Origin: Pectobacterium araliae
Lineage (GTDB): Bacteria; Pseudomonadota; Gammaproteobacteria; Enterobacterales; Enterobacteriaceae
Reading direction: 5' to 3'
NCBI RefSeq assembly: GCF_037076465.1
Contig: NZ_AP028908.1
Span: forward strand, 4,588,001 to 4,652,000
DNA: 64,000 bases
Part shown: positions 10,024-23,905 of the stretch, one piece after another
Numbering within the stretch: the stretch's first letter is position 1
Layout of the letters: each line of letters starts with the position of its first letter
Notes under the pieces: model-generated
Databases searched by the model: none
Seen by the model: the letters and a program-made list of their open reading frames with translations, nothing else
What the model was told of the DNA's origin: nothing
Program-made: the position numbers and the translations under genes

Positions 10024-10485
10024 GTGGCAGAAATTTATCAGATCGATAATCTCGATCGCGGCATCCTTTCCGCCTTAATGGAAAATGCGCGCACCCCTTA
10101 CGCCGAATTGGCAAAACAATTTTCCGTTAGCCCAGGAACGATCCACGTTCGGGTGGAAAAAATGAAACAGGCGGGCATCATTATCGGCACGCGTTTGGAT
10201 GTGAATCCAAAACAGCTGGGCTATGACGTATGTTGTTTTATCGGCATCATCCTGAAAAGTGCTAAAGACTACCCCTCTGCGCTGGAGAAGCTGAACAATC
10301 TTGAAGAAGTGGTCGAGGCCTATTACACCACCGGGCATTACAGCATCTTTATTAAGGTCATGTGCCGCTCAATCGAGGCACTACAACATGTGCTTATCAA
10401 CAAGATCCAAACAATTGATGAAATTCAGTCCACTGAAACGTTAATCTCCCTGCAAAACCCCATCATGCGGACGATCGCGCCATAA
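10024..10485 (+). CDS. asnC: Lrp-family regulator AsnC
   Basis: This 153-residue Lrp/AsnC regulator has an N-terminal helix-turn-helix (LDRGILSALMENARTPYAEL onward, then SVSPGTIHVRVEKM) and a C-terminal RAM ligand domain (about 70-150). The sequence is nearly identical to E. coli AsnC. It senses asparagine and controls asnA and its own gene, and in E. coli its transcription influences mioC and the origin. The start is GTG at 10024, preceded by the strong SD TAGGAGG. It reads toward mioC and oriC, as in E. coli. Confidence 0.94.
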   Translation: MAEIYQIDNLDRGILSALMENARTPYAELAKQFSVSPGTIHVRVEKMKQAGIIIGTRLDVNPKQLGYDVCCFIGIILKSAKDYPSALEKLNNLEEVVEAYYTTGHYSIFIKVMCRSIEALQHVLINKIQTIDEIQSTETLISLQNPIMRTIAP

Positions 10486-10506
10486 TACTTTTTTCCTATA
10501 CCCCTA

Positions 10507-10515
10507 TTATCCACA
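10507..10515 (+). promoter_or_regulatory. DnaA box in the mioC promoter region
   Basis: TTATCCACA, the perfect high-affinity DnaA box, lies 60 bases before mioC. In E. coli a DnaA box in the mioC promoter represses transcription running into oriC, and the same arrangement is seen here. Confidence 0.8.
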
Positions 10516-10574
10516 GGTAGATCCCAGCCAGATCACAGCGTACAATGTCCCGTCTTTTATCAGATGGGATCGCT

Positions 10575-11018
10575 ATGGCAGACATTACCTTAATCAGTGG
10601 CAGTACCCTTGGCAGCGCCGAATATGTGGCAGAGCATTTGGCTGAACTGCTGGAAAAGGATGATTATTCCACTGAAACGCTTCATGGCCCCATGCTTGAT
10701 GCACTGCCTGAAAGCGGTGTATGGCTAGTAGTGACGTCTACACACGGTGCTGGGGAATTTCCAGACAACCTTAAAGCGCTGTTTGAACAGTTGGAACAGC
10801 AAAAGCCCGATCTTTCTCAGGTGAGTTTCGGTGCAGTGGGGATCGGAAGTAAAGAATACGACACGTTCTGTGGCGCGATCCAAACGGCGGATCGTGTACT
10901 TGCTCAGTTAGGGGCTAAACGGATCGGTGAAATCCTCGAGATCGACATCACACAACATCAGATTCCAGAAGATCCAGCAGAAGAATGGCTAGGATCGTGG
11001 GTTAATTTACTCAAATAA
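10575..11018 (+). CDS. mioC: Flavodoxin-like protein MioC
   Basis: The 147-residue flavodoxin-fold FMN protein equals E. coli MioC in length. The phosphate-binding loop is SGSTLGSAEYVAE near the N-terminus, followed by VVTSTHGAGEFPDN and GVGIGSKEYDTFCGA-like segments that contact FMN. MioC has been reported to take part in biotin synthase electron transfer in vitro. I chose ATG 10575 over the in-frame ATG 30 bases upstream because it gives the family N-terminus MADITLISGS. Transcription reads directly into oriC, 23 bases downstream, and a DnaA box lies before the gene. Confidence 0.93.
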   Translation: MADITLISGSTLGSAEYVAEHLAELLEKDDYSTETLHGPMLDALPESGVWLVVTSTHGAGEFPDNLKALFEQLEQQKPDLSQVSFGAVGIGSKEYDTFCGAIQTADRVLAQLGAKRIGEILEIDITQHQIPEDPAEEWLGSWVNLLK

Positions 11019-11040
11019 GATGAAATATTCAGCAGTTGAA

Positions 11041-11290
11041 TGTGGATAACTATGCTTAATTCAGGTGTAAAAGCCGTAGTTATCCCAATAACAACCCGAG
11101 TATGTTTTTTGTCCTGTGCATAAACCCGCATTTAGATCCCAGCTTATACTGACTAGGATCACCGATCATTCACAGGTAAGGATCATCAGCATTCTCTTGA
11201 TCTTTAATATGAATTATCACTTATCCACACAACATGACGATCCTAATAAGAGATCTAATAAAGAGATCTTTAAATAAAAAGATCTTTCTT
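11041..11290. other. oriC: Chromosomal replication origin oriC
   Basis: Between mioC and mnmG are DnaA boxes R4 (11041-11049, TGTGGATAA), R3-like (11080-11088, TTATCCCAA), R2 (11115-11123, TGTGCATAA) and R1 (11221-11229, TTATCCACA). They are followed by three AT-rich 13-mers: CTAATAAGAGATC at 11243-11255, TAATAAAGAGATC at 11256-11268 and AAATAAAAAGATC at 11272-11284. About ten GATC Dam/SeqA sites crowd the interval 11130-11300. Box order and the block AGGATCACCGATCATTCACA match E. coli oriC read in reverse, so the unwinding side faces mnmG. Confidence 0.95.
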
Positions 11291-11409
11291 TAATTAACGA
11301 GGATCTAACGGACTTGGTCGTTGGCTCAAAGTTGAGTAGAATCTCCCACCCCAGGGCAAATAACGATCGTTTACCACTCATCATTCGCAATCATGCGAGG
11401 AGCAGTACC

Positions 11410-13299
11410 ATGTTTTATCCAGATCCATTTGACGTCATCGTGATCGGTGGCGGTCATGCCGGAACAGAAGCGGCGATGGCCTCTGCGCGAATGGGCCAAC
11501 AGACGCTTTTACTCACACACAATATTGATACGCTAGGACAAATGTCTTGTAATCCAGCGATCGGCGGTATTGGAAAAGGCCATCTGGTTAAAGAGATTGA
11601 TGCCATGGGAGGGTTGATGGCGCGCGCCGTCGATCAGGCAGGTATACAGTTTAGGATACTAAACAGCAGTAAAGGCCCCGCGGTCAGAGCCACTCGCGCA
11701 CAAGCGGATCGCGTGCTCTATCGTCAGGCTGTTCGCACCGCGTTGGAGAACCAACCAAACCTCACGATCTTCCAGCAGGCAGTTGACGATCTGATCGTAG
11801 AAAACGATCGCGTCGTCGGTGCTGTTACCCAGATGGGACTTAAATTTCGTGCAAAAGCGGTGGTATTAACGGTAGGTACTTTTCTTGACGGCAAGATTCA
11901 CATTGGGCTGGATAACTACAGCGGTGGGCGTGCAGGCGATCCGCCTTCCATTCCACTCGCGCGCCGTCTACGTGAACTGCCTCTGCGCGTCAACCGCCTA
12001 AAAACCGGTACGCCGCCACGTATTGATGCCAGGACCATTGATTTTAGCGTGCTCGCACAACAGCACGGTGACAACCCAATGCCGGTTTTTTCATTCCTGG
12101 GTAACGCGAGTCAGCATCCGGCGCAAATGCCGTGCTATATCACGCATACCAATGAGAAAACCCATGATGTGATCCGTAATAATCTGGATCGTAGCCCGAT
12201 GTATGCTGGGATCATCGAAGGGATCGGCCCACGCTATTGTCCCTCGATCGAAGACAAAGTCATGCGTTTTGCCGATCGAAACACGCATCAGATCTTTCTT
12301 GAGCCAGAAGGACTGACCAGCAACGAAATTTATCCTAACGGGATCTCAACCAGTTTACCGTTCGACGTTCAGTGGCAGATAGTTCGTTCAATGACGGGTA
12401 TGGAAAATGCGCGCATTGTTCGACCTGGCTATGCCATTGAGTACGATTTCTTCGATCCTCGCGATCTGAAGCCGACGCTGGAAAACAAATTTGTTCATGG
12501 CCTGTTCTTTGCCGGGCAGATCAACGGCACAACAGGGTACGAAGAGGCCGCGGCACAGGGCATGCTAGCAGGGCTGAATGCGGCTCGATTGGCTGCCGAC
12601 AAGGAAGGCTGGTCACCACGTCGCGATCAAGCCTATCTCGGCGTGTTGGTTGACGATCTCTGTACGCTGGGGACAAAAGAACCCTACCGTATGTTTACGT
12701 CGCGTGCTGAATACCGTCTGATGCTGCGTGAAGATAACGCCGATCTGCGTTTGACTGAAATCGGTCGTGAGCTGGGTATGGTCGACGACCGTCGTTGGGC
12801 TCATTTCAATGAGAAGCTTGAAAGTATTGAGAAAGAGCGTCAGCGTTTGCGTGACATTCACGTTCATCCACAATCTGAGCAGCTAGACCAGATCAACTCA
12901 CTGTTAAAGACGCCGCTGTCCCGTGAAGCGAATGGTGAAGAGCTGCTGCGTCGCCCAGAAGTGGATTATGTTCAGCTTACTGCACTACCGCTGTTCGCTC
13001 CGGGATTAACCGACGAGCAGGCTGCTGAACAGGTTGAAATTCAGGTCAAATACGAGGGGTATATTGCTCGTCAACAGGATGAAATCGAGAAACAGCTGCG
13101 TAATGAAAATACATTGCTGCCAGCCAATCTGGAGTACAAACAGGTTAGCGGATTGTCCAATGAGGTTATCGCCAAATTGAACGATCACAAACCGTCGTCT
13201 ATCGGCCAGGCTTCACGGATTTCCGGTATTACGCCTGCGGCGATCTCCATTCTGCTGATCTGGCTTAAAAAGCAGGGTTTGCTGCGCCGTAGTGCCTGA
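11410..13299 (+). CDS. mnmG: tRNA uridine modification enzyme MnmG (GidA)
   Basis: This 629-residue FAD enzyme equals E. coli MnmG in length. The dinucleotide-binding motif GGGHAGTEA is at 13-21 and is followed by the conserved [18 protein letters not shown] segment. A second motif is [13 protein letters not shown], and a helical MnmE-interaction domain fills the C-terminus. With MnmE it installs carboxymethylaminomethyl on wobble U34 of certain tRNAs using methylene-THF. I chose ATG 11410 (SD GAGGAGCAG) over an upstream in-frame start because it gives the family N-terminus [14 protein letters not shown]. It is the first gene beyond oriC, as in most Gammaproteobacteria. Confidence 0.95.
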   Translation: MFYPDPFDVIVIGGGHAGTEAAMASARMGQQTLLLTHNIDTLGQMSCNPAIGGIGKGHLVKEIDAMGGLMARAVDQAGIQFRILNSSKGPAVRATRAQADRVLYRQAVRTALENQPNLTIFQQAVDDLIVENDRVVGAVTQMGLKFRAKAVVLTVGTFLDGKIHIGLDNYSGGRAGDPPSIPLARRLRELPLRVNRLKTGTPPRIDARTIDFSVLAQQHGDNPMPVFSFLGNASQHPAQMPCYITHTNEKTHDVIRNNLDRSPMYAGIIEGIGPRYCPSIEDKVMRFADRNTHQIFLEPEGLTSNEIYPNGISTSLPFDVQWQIVRSMTGMENARIVRPGYAIEYDFFDPRDLKPTLENKFVHGLFFAGQINGTTGYEEAAAQGMLAGLNAARLAADKEGWSPRRDQAYLGVLVDDLCTLGTKEPYRMFTSRAEYRLMLREDNADLRLTEIGRELGMVDDRRWAHFNEKLESIEKERQRLRDIHVHPQSEQLDQINSLLKTPLSREANGEELLRRPEVDYVQLTALPLFAPGLTDEQAAEQVEIQVKYEGYIARQQDEIEKQLRNENTLLPANLEYKQVSGLSNEVIAKLNDHKPSSIGQASRISGITPAAISILLIWLKKQGLLRRSA

Positions 13300-13321
13300 T
13301 TTACGGTAAACTTATCCCCTA

Positions 13322-13348
13322 AATAGCCGGTTATCCGGCTATTTTTAT
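13322..13348 (+). terminator. Hairpin between mnmG and rsmG
   Basis: AATAGCCGG-TTAT-CCGGCTATT forms a perfect 9-bp stem followed by TTTATTATT, 22 bases after the mnmG stop. It fits an intrinsic terminator or attenuator between the two genes. Confidence 0.75.
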
Positions 13349-13381
13349 TATTAACTTCATATTTTTCATCGGGATCTTATT

Positions 13382-14002
13382 GTGCGCAACACACTCGATA
13401 ATCTGCTAAACGCGGCTGGCATTGTGATTTCAGATAAGCAAAAAAATCTTCTGATACAGTATGTTGACATGCTGAATAAGTGGAATAAAGCTTATAACCT
13501 GACGTCGGTACGCGATCCGCAGCAAATGCTCGTCCGCCATATCATGGACAGCATCGTGGTTGAGCCGCATTTACACGGGCAGCGTTTTATCGATGTGGGA
13601 ACAGGGCCTGGATTACCGGGGATTCCGTTGGCAATTGTTCGTCCTGAGTCGCATTTCACTTTGCTGGATAGTTTGGGTAAACGTGTACGCTTTCTGCGTC
13701 AGGTACAGCATGAGCTACAGCTTGAAAACATCACTCCCGTACAGAGTCGCGTTGAAGCATTTCCAGCAGAGCCACCTTTTGATGGGGTGATTAGTCGGGC
13801 ATTCGCCTCTCTACAAGATATGATTAACTGGTGTAGCCATCTTCCAGCCAGACCGACAGGGCGGTTTTATGCGCTAAAAGGCATCCTTCCAGAGGATGAA
13901 TTGTCATCGTTACCACACGGTGTTTTGTTGGATCAGGTCGTTCGCTTAACTGTTCCCGATCTGGAAGGTGAACGCCATTTGGTTGTGCTTAAACCAAACT
14001 AA
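13382..14002 (+). CDS. rsmG: 16S rRNA m7G527 methyltransferase RsmG (GidB)
   Basis: This 206-residue SAM-dependent methyltransferase has the Rossmann motif [18 protein letters not shown], preceded by the family block [14 protein letters not shown] and HIMDSIVV. It methylates N7 of G527 in 16S rRNA; loss gives low-level streptomycin resistance in other bacteria. The start is GTG at 13382, which gives [14 protein letters not shown] and aligns with E. coli RsmG (207 aa). It follows mnmG, separated by a hairpin, and precedes the long atp leader region. Confidence 0.93.
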   Translation: MRNTLDNLLNAAGIVISDKQKNLLIQYVDMLNKWNKAYNLTSVRDPQQMLVRHIMDSIVVEPHLHGQRFIDVGTGPGLPGIPLAIVRPESHFTLLDSLGKRVRFLRQVQHELQLENITPVQSRVEAFPAEPPFDGVISRAFASLQDMINWCSHLPARPTGRFYALKGILPEDELSSLPHGVLLDQVVRLTVPDLEGERHLVVLKPN

Positions 14003-14374
14003 TTTTGTTTTTTATCAAAAAAATTATAACTAAATATTGCGTGTCAGGTTGCCACCTTGTTTATCGGTGGCATCGATCCAGATCGCATCGCGATCACTGA
14101 AATTTTACATCTCCGTTTTTTCAGCGTCGTCCTTTTGCTTTCGCGCTGAATAATAACGAGCGAAAATAAATGATTGGCATCAAAAATTAGTTATTTTTGT
14201 GTTAATTGAGTAAAAAAACGATATCAATAATGTCAATAGCTGGTTGAAACGTTGTTTATTGCGTTTTTTGAATGAAAATTTTTATAACTTATTGAAGTTA
14301 AATAAAATAAATGACTTCTTTTGCTAAAGACAAAAAAAAGCATGTTCTGTTATAAATAGTCGTAGAGCCTTTTA

Positions 14375-14390
14375 TGTGAGTCGCATCACA
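14375..14390. promoter_or_regulatory. Perfect CRP-type palindrome upstream of atp operon
   Basis: TGTGAGTCGCATCACA has both perfect CRP half-sites with the canonical 6-bp spacer. It is centred at 14382.5, about 156 bp upstream of the predicted atp start, which is too far for classical class I or II activation. It may serve another promoter or act as a distal site. Confidence 0.65.
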
Positions 14391-14504
14391 GATTAGATGG
14401 CTTTAGAAATTAATTACACCAGATGTGATCAGGGATGATTGTTAGTAAAAATGGGGCTTCAGAAAGAAATTTAAATAATTGTTCACCTTTTCGCTACTTA
14501 TCGA

Positions 14505-14532
14505 TTGAATTCGCAGGTATGACCCGTATAAT
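14505..14532 (+). promoter_or_regulatory. atp operon sigma-70 promoter
   Basis: TTGAAT (14505-14510) and a perfect TATAAT (14527-14532) are 16 bp apart, giving a start near 14539 and an untranslated leader of about 87 bases before atpI. A second TTGACT at 14551 has no good -10 partner. Confidence 0.65.
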
Positions 14533-14625
14533 TTGCTCGTTTTTTGCTGCTTGACTCAGTGGTGTAAAGGCAGTTCTATACGTCATTCGGTATACCACTG
14601 AAAAGGTACGGAGAGAGCAAACGTC

Positions 14626-15832
<1,207 letters not shown>

Positions 15833-15863
15833 TTTTCTTTCAACAAATAACGTTTTTAACTGA

Positions 15864-16121
<258 letters not shown>

Positions 16122-16184
16122 GCAGAATGTTTTCTGCTGAGGTTAAAACATCAACTTATTTAACTTTGAAAGAGGCATTGTGCT

Positions 16185-16655
16185 GTGAATATTAATGCAA
16201 CAATCCTCGGCCAGGCCATTGCGTTCGTCCTGTTTGTCTGGTTCTGCATGAAGTTTGTATGGCCGCCGATGATGGCAGCCATCGAGAAACGTCAGAAAGA
16301 AATTGCTGACGGTCTTGCTTCTGCTGAACGTGCCAAAAAAGATTTGAACTTGGCTCAGGCCAATGCGACAGATCAACTGAAGAAAGCCAAAGCGGATGCT
16401 CAGGTTATCATCGAGCAAGCGAACAAACGCCGTGCTCAGATCCTGGATGAGGCGAAAGCTGAAGCGGAAGTTGAACGTAACAAGATTGTGGCGCAGGCGC
16501 AGGCTGAAATTGAAGCCGAACGTAAACGCGCTCGTGAAGAGCTGCGTAAGCAAGTTGCCGTATTGGCGATTGCTGGTGCCGAGAAAATTATTGAACGTTC
16601 CGTGGATGAAGCTGCTAACAGCGACATCGTTGATAAACTGGTCGCTGAACTGTAA
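16185..16655 (+). CDS. atpF: ATP synthase Fo subunit b
   Basis: The 156-residue protein has one N-terminal membrane helix (about 6-26, [20 protein letters not shown]) and a long charged coiled coil (30-156) rich in Ala, Glu and Lys. Two copies form the peripheral stalk that holds F1 to Fo. Length and sequence match E. coli. The start is GTG at 16185, because [13 protein letters not shown] follows directly and there is no nearby in-frame ATG. The SD is AAAGAGGC. Confidence 0.96.
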   Translation: MNINATILGQAIAFVLFVWFCMKFVWPPMMAAIEKRQKEIADGLASAERAKKDLNLAQANATDQLKKAKADAQVIIEQANKRRAQILDEAKAEAEVERNKIVAQAQAEIEAERKRAREELRKQVAVLAIAGAEKIIERSVDEAANSDIVDKLVAEL

Positions 16656-16669
16656 GGAGGGAGGGGCTG

Positions 16670-17203
16670 ATGTCTGAATTTGTCACGGTAGCTCGCCCCT
16701 ACGCCAAAGCAGCTTTTGACTTTGCGGTTGAGAATCAGGCCCTGGAGCGCTGGCATAACATGCTGGCGTTTTCGGCCGAAGTCGCGCGCAATGAGCAGAT
16801 TGCCGAGTTGCTTTCTGGTGCGGTAGCACCGATTGAGCTGGCGAAGACGTTTATTGCCGTTTGTGGTGATCAACTTGATGAAGCCGGTCAGAACCTGATT
16901 AAGGTGATGGCCGAGAACGGGCGTTTACCGGTACTTACTGAAGTACTGGAACAATTTATTCAACTGCGGGCAGCACTAGAATCGATGGTTGACGTCGATG
17001 TGATTTCTGCCAACACGTTGAATGAGCAGCAGCTATCAAAAATCGCTGCCGCTATGGAAAAACGTCTGTCACGCAAAGTGAAGCTGAATTGCAAAATTGA
17101 TAAGTCTGTCATGGCCGGCGTGGTTATTCGCGCGGGCGATATGGTGATAGATGGCAGCATTCGCGGTCGTCTGGAACGTCTGGCAGACGTCTTGCAGTCT
17201 TAA
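16670..17203 (+). CDS. atpH: ATP synthase F1 subunit delta
   Basis: The 177-residue protein equals the E. coli delta subunit. It starts [20 protein letters not shown] and ends [17 protein letters not shown]; the [17 protein letters not shown] block is the family signature. Delta caps F1 and joins the alpha subunit N-termini to the b dimer. The SD AAGGAGGG lies just after the atpF stop, nine bases before this ATG. It is followed by atpA after 12 bases. Confidence 0.96.
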   Translation: MSEFVTVARPYAKAAFDFAVENQALERWHNMLAFSAEVARNEQIAELLSGAVAPIELAKTFIAVCGDQLDEAGQNLIKVMAENGRLPVLTEVLEQFIQLRAALESMVDVDVISANTLNEQQLSKIAAAMEKRLSRKVKLNCKIDKSVMAGVVIRAGDMVIDGSIRGRLERLADVLQS

Positions 17204-17215
17204 GGGGACTGGAGC

Positions 17216-18757
17216 ATGCAACTGAATTCCACCGAAATCAGCGAACTGATCAAGCAGCGCATTGCTCAGTTTAATGTGGTGAGCGAAGCTCACAATGAAG
17301 GTACTATTGTTTCCGTCAGTGACGGAATCATTCGCGTCCACGGTCTGGCAGACGTGATGCAGGGAGAGATGATCTCTCTGCCGGGTAACCGTTATGCGAT
17401 TGCACTGAACCTGGAGCGAGACTCCGTTGGTGCGGTTGTCATGGGGCCGTATGCGGATCTGGCTGAAGGCATGAAAGTAAAATGCACCGGCCGTATTCTT
17501 GAAGTTCCTGTTGGTCGTGGCCTGCTGGGTCGCGTGGTCAACACACTAGGTGCACCGATTGATGGTAAAGGCGCACTGGATCATGACGGCTTCTCTGCGG
17601 TTGAAACGATTGCGCCTGGCGTTATCGAACGTCAGTCGGTTGATGAGCCAGTACAAACGGGCTATAAATCCGTTGACGCCATGATTCCAATTGGTCGTGG
17701 TCAGCGTGAATTGATTATCGGCGACCGCCAGACGGGTAAAACCGCACTGGCCATCGATGCCATTATCAACCAGCGTGATTCCGGTATCAAATGTGTGTAC
17801 GTTGCTATCGGCCAGAAAGCCTCCACGATTTCTAACGTGGTGCGTAAACTGGAAGAGCATGGCGCACTGGAAAACACCATTGTCGTTGTGGCTACGGCGT
17901 CTGAGTCTGCTGCTCTGCAATACTTGGCTCCGTATGCCGGTTGTGCGATGGGTGAGTATTTCCGCGACCGTGGTGAAGATGCGCTGATTATTTATGATGA
18001 CCTGTCTAAACAGGCCGTTGCTTACCGTCAAGTTTCTCTGCTGCTTCGTCGTCCGCCAGGTCGTGAAGCCTATCCAGGCGATGTTTTCTATCTCCACTCC
18101 CGTTTGCTGGAACGTGCATCGCGTGTTAATGCGGATTACGTTGAGGCATTCACCAAGGGTGAAGTGAAGGGAAAAACCGGTTCGTTGACCGCACTGCCGA
18201 TTATCGAAACGCAAGCAGGTGACGTTTCTGCGTTCGTTCCGACCAACGTAATTTCTATTACTGATGGTCAGATCTTCCTGGAATCCAACTTGTTTAACGC
18301 CGGTATTCGTCCAGCGGTTAACCCAGGGATCTCGGTATCCCGTGTGGGTGGTGCAGCACAGACCAAGATCATGAAGAAACTGTCCGGTGGTATTCGTACC
18401 GCTCTGGCACAGTACCGTGAGCTGGCGGCATTCTCTCAGTTCGCTTCCGATCTTGATGATGCAACACGCAAACAGTTGAACCATGGTCAGAAAGTGACCG
18501 AACTGTTGAAACAGAAACAGTATGCGCCGATGTCTGTCGCACAGCAGTCTCTGGTTCTGTTTGCGGCGGAACGTGGTTACCTGGAAGATGTTGAGCTGTC
18601 TAAAGTCGTTAGTTTTGAAGCGGCTTTACTGGCTTACGCTGACCGTGAGCATGGCGAACTTCTGCAACAAATCGACCAGACTGGCGCTTATAACGATGAG
18701 ATCGAGGGCAAGTTTAAAGGCATCCTCGATACTTTTAAGGCAACCCAGTCCTGGTAA
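17216..18757 (+). CDS. atpA: ATP synthase F1 subunit alpha
   Basis: The 513-residue protein equals E. coli AtpA. It has an N-terminal beta-barrel domain and a nucleotide-binding domain with Walker A GDRQTGKT at about 169-176. Walker B is [11 protein letters not shown], and the signature [17 protein letters not shown] contains the arginine that reaches the beta catalytic site. A helical C-terminal domain follows. Three alpha subunits alternate with beta in the F1 head and carry non-catalytic nucleotide sites. The SD GGGGACTGGAG precedes the ATG. Confidence 0.97.
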   Translation: MQLNSTEISELIKQRIAQFNVVSEAHNEGTIVSVSDGIIRVHGLADVMQGEMISLPGNRYAIALNLERDSVGAVVMGPYADLAEGMKVKCTGRILEVPVGRGLLGRVVNTLGAPIDGKGALDHDGFSAVETIAPGVIERQSVDEPVQTGYKSVDAMIPIGRGQRELIIGDRQTGKTALAIDAIINQRDSGIKCVYVAIGQKASTISNVVRKLEEHGALENTIVVVATASESAALQYLAPYAGCAMGEYFRDRGEDALIIYDDLSKQAVAYRQVSLLLRRPPGREAYPGDVFYLHSRLLERASRVNADYVEAFTKGEVKGKTGSLTALPIIETQAGDVSAFVPTNVISITDGQIFLESNLFNAGIRPAVNPGISVSRVGGAAQTKIMKKLSGGIRTALAQYRELAAFSQFASDLDDATRKQLNHGQKVTELLKQKQYAPMSVAQQSLVLFAAERGYLEDVELSKVVSFEAALLAYADREHGELLQQIDQTGAYNDEIEGKFKGILDTFKATQSW

Positions 18758-18809
18758 CGCCCGGTGGCCTGCTGTAAAGCAGGCCGCAAGGCTTTGAGGA
18801 GAAGCAAAG

Positions 18810-21103
<2,294 letters not shown>

Positions 21104-21122
21104 CGCCTTGTAGGAGGGTGAC

Positions 21123-21542
21123 ATGGCTATGACTTACCATCTGGATGTCGTGAGTGCGGAGCAGCAAATGTTCTCCGGTCTGGTGCAGAAGATCCAGGTA
21201 ACGGGGAGCGAAGGCGAACTGGGTATTTATCCGGGACATGCCCCTCTGCTCACTGCCATTAAACCGGGTATGATTCGTATCGTTAAGCAGCACGGTGAAG
21301 AAGAGTATATCTACCTTTCTGGTGGCGTCCTTGAGGTGCAGCCGAATATGGTTACCGTACTGTCTGATACCGCTATTCGTGGACAGGATTTGGATGAAGC
21401 CCGTGCGTTGGAAGCGAAACGCAAAGCAGAAGACCATATCCGTAATTCGCATGGCGACGTGGATTATGCTCAGGCTTCCGCAGAGCTGACCAAAGCGATT
21501 GCGAAGCTGCGTGTTATCGAGCTGACCAGAAAAGCGATGTAA
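21123..21542 (+). CDS. atpC: ATP synthase F1 subunit epsilon
   Basis: The 139-residue protein matches E. coli epsilon. The N-terminal beta sandwich contains [18 protein letters not shown], and two C-terminal helices carry [17 protein letters not shown]. Epsilon couples gamma to the c-ring, and its C-terminal helices can inhibit ATP hydrolysis. It is the last gene of the operon and is followed 21 bases later by a strong intrinsic terminator. The SD TAGGAGGGTG precedes the ATG. Confidence 0.96.
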
Positions 21543-21563
21543 CAGGTAAGCTTGCAATAATTG

Positions 21564-21597
21564 AAGGCCAGTCAGTTCACACTGACTGGCCTTTTTG
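21564..21597 (+). terminator. Terminator of the atp operon
   Basis: AAGGCCAGTCAGT-TCAC-ACTGACTGGCCTT is a perfect 13-bp stem ending in TTTTT. It is also suitably placed to stop the convergent pelX transcript, though the minus-strand U-tract is weaker. Confidence 0.9.
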
Positions 21598-21624
21598 TAT
21601 TTAAGGTGATGCCTTTACACGGGC

Positions 21625-23859
21625 TTATTTTTTCTTCAGGAAGTCGCCAAGTACCAGATTGCCTTTGGCATCACGCGTAAACGTCTCCGGAACGGTAACG
21701 GATACGACGTTATTTACTGTGATTTCCTTACCTTGCGCGTTAACCGAACGGTCTTCTTTGATGAAATAGTTGGTGTTATCGATATTGCCGACAACCGCAT
21801 CATCATATTTACCCGCTTTGGTTTTCAGCGAAATGTTGTTCTTGAAGACGCCTTGTTTTTCCGGGCCTGAGTAAGGGCTTGGACGGAAAATAAAGTTAAA
21901 GCGCTCGTTATCCAACGCGATGTTGTCTTCAACGATCAGTGCGCCAGGGTTGAAGTTGTCAGTGAAACCATCGAGTTTGTTACCCACGGCAATGCTGTGT
22001 TTAACCTGATGCGCCACTGGCTGGCCTTCGCCACCCATTTTGAAACCATTGCTGGTGTTGTTCATGGCAATTGAATTCTCGATCACCACAACGCCGTTGG
22101 CACCGTCTTCAATTTTGTTAAACAGGTCGAAGCCGTCATCGATGTTGTTGTGCGAAAACGCACCGCGGATCACGTTGCCTTCACCGACACGCATTTTCAC
22201 CGCAAAACCGTCGGCGTTTATTTTGCCTGGGTCTTGGTTGCTGTGAGATTCTGAGTTCAGGATCAGGTTATGGCTGGCCCACAGTGGTCTGCCTACATCG
22301 GCCGTCGAGGTTACCTGAATACCGGTATCGTCAGCGTGGTGCGCCAGAACACGTTCGATGGTGTTGTAGCTCCCTTCGATACGGAACGGTTTCTCGGTGA
22401 TTTCAATCCCTTTAACATGCCAATGGCTCGCCTTCAGTTGCAAGCCGTGAATGACGGCTTTATTACCGACGGTAAACAGGTTCTTGACGGCTTTTTGTTG
22501 GCCGCTGGCGCTGACAGGGATTTCAGTTGCGCTGTAATCGCCATCGTTGAGCCAAATGGTGCCGCCTGCTGGCAGCGCAGCGACGGCGCTGGCTAAATCG
22601 AGCGGTGCATTTTTACTGCCGTTGTTGCTAGCTGAACCCTGTGGCGAAACATACAAATTTTTGGCATCAGCATAAGCTACTTTTTCAACCTTGAACGTGC
22701 TCTCTTTGACCGCTTTATCATCCCCATCCGCAGGTTGGTAAGCGAGCTTGAATTCAGCGCTATTACCGGCAATTTTTGCTGGCAGAGAGAACATCTCACC
22801 TGCTTTTACCTGCTTGGCATCACCCAGAGATTTACCGTCTTGTGAAACGGTGATCGTACCGTTGTAATTGGCTTTGGCCTGTACCACATAGTTTTCGCTG
22901 GTGGTTTTAGGCGATGACATCACCTGAAGCAACGGATCGTAAGCCTTGACTTTAAATTCTGGTGACGCTTTGGTTTGCGCCGGTGCCGTAGTCAACTGTG
23001 CATTACTGACGATGATTTTGGCGTTACGGGAAGCAAAGAAACCGACGTAGTAGTGGTCTTTGTCCAGCTTGGTGACAACATCCGCGCCTTTGACTTCTTT
23101 TGATACCCAGTTATCTGTGCCTTTCGGTGCATAAGAGGTAATGAAGCCGTCGTTGGTACGTTCCAGTTTCAGACGGAAAGTCGGTGTCTGCTCCAGATTG
23201 ACGTTTTCCTGGTAGCTGGTTTTGGTAATTTTGGCGCCTGCGTTGCCCCATGGCTGGGTTACACCATTACGCAAAATAGCCTGTAGTTTGATTTCAGTAT
23301 GCGATTTTTTATCCTGCGTCATGATGGCGTTCATCACCATGTTGGACGCCGCAGGGAATTCCTCATACCCTTCTTTCAACGGTTCCTGACGCGGCACGCC
23401 GATAATATCGCGCACCAGAATTCCCGCGCCTTCCTGAGCCGCAGGCTTGGCGCCGTTTTCTGGCCCAAACTGCTCCACGGTAATATCAGACTGAAGCGTA
23501 AAATTCACATTGGCAGGTAACTGCGTATAGAAGAACGTCAGTCCGTCATGGGTGTTGGCAATCTTTCCGCCACGACTTTCGATCGTGATAGGTGCGGATA
23601 AATCAGCGTTATCCCCCGGCGCTAATTTCTTACCGTTAATGGTGACGTCGTTAACGCCAATTTTTTCCGGCAGAACGTTGGATGAGAAGTTTATATCTGT
23701 CGACTGACCAAAGGCCATTCCGTGCCAGACGGGGGTTGATTCTGTTGCGGCGTGTGTACTGAAGCTGAAGAGTAATGCATTCGTCAACGCGACGGCTGCG
23801 AGGCGTGAAGAACGGTGTTTCCGTGCAAAATCACATTTTTGTGAAGAACAACGTTTCAT
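21625..23859 (-). CDS. pelX: Family PL9 pectate (exopolygalacturonate) lyase, PelX-like
   Basis: The 744-residue exported protein has a long signal peptide (basic start MKRCSSQK, hydrophobic 20-34, cleavage near STHA at 35-38). The C-terminal 320 residues form a right-handed parallel beta-helix typical of polysaccharide lyase family 9, from NLYVSPQGSASNNGSKNAPL through repeated strands such as GFAVKMRVGEGNVIRGAFSH and DDGFDLFNK. Length and layout match PelX of Dickeya, a periplasmic exopolygalacturonate lyase that releases dimers from polygalacturonate ends. The N-terminal 400 residues are a PelX-specific extension of unclear role. A KdgR-like operator and a CRP half-site lie upstream. E. coli has nothing between atpC and glmU, so this gene is lineage-specific. 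Confidence 0.85.
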   Translation of the reverse strand: MKRCSSQKCDFARKHRSSRLAAVALTNALLFSFSTHAATESTPVWHGMAFGQSTDINFSSNVLPEKIGVNDVTINGKKLAPGDNADLSAPITIESRGGKIANTHDGLTFFYTQLPANVNFTLQSDITVEQFGPENGAKPAAQEGAGILVRDIIGVPRQEPLKEGYEEFPAASNMVMNAIMTQDKKSHTEIKLQAILRNGVTQPWGNAGAKITKTSYQENVNLEQTPTFRLKLERTNDGFITSYAPKGTDNWVSKEVKGADVVTKLDKDHYYVGFFASRNAKIIVSNAQLTTAPAQTKASPEFKVKAYDPLLQVMSSPKTTSENYVVQAKANYNGTITVSQDGKSLGDAKQVKAGEMFSLPAKIAGNSAEFKLAYQPADGDDKAVKESTFKVEKVAYADAKNLYVSPQGSASNNGSKNAPLDLASAVAALPAGGTIWLNDGDYSATEIPVSASGQQKAVKNLFTVGNKAVIHGLQLKASHWHVKGIEITEKPFRIEGSYNTIERVLAHHADDTGIQVTSTADVGRPLWASHNLILNSESHSNQDPGKINADGFAVKMRVGEGNVIRGAFSHNNIDDGFDLFNKIEDGANGVVVIENSIAMNNTSNGFKMGGEGQPVAHQVKHSIAVGNKLDGFTDNFNPGALIVEDNIALDNERFNFIFRPSPYSGPEKQGVFKNNISLKTKAGKYDDAVVGNIDNTNYFIKEDRSVNAQGKEITVNNVVSVTVPETFTRDAKGNLVLGDFLKKK

Positions 23860-23905
23860 TGTGTCTCCTTCGTTATTGAATTATTCGCCCGCGTATATTG
23901 CTATA

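Larger units (their letters stand above)
14003..14625. other. 623-bp rsmG-atpI intergenic region
   Basis: This AT-rich region separates rsmG from the atp operon. It contains a stem without a U-tract just after rsmG (TGCCACC 14050-14056 with GGTGGCA 14066-14072), a perfect CRP-type palindrome at 14375-14390, a lone TGTGA half-site near 14423 and the consensus-like promoter at 14505-14532. No ORF with a credible start was found. Confidence 0.6.

Noticed and set aside
17546..18484. 312-codon open frame antisense to atpA
   Set aside because: It lies entirely opposite a highly conserved gene, its predicted protein is rich in rare residues with no recognisable domain, and no SD is visible. It is a mirror of codon bias.
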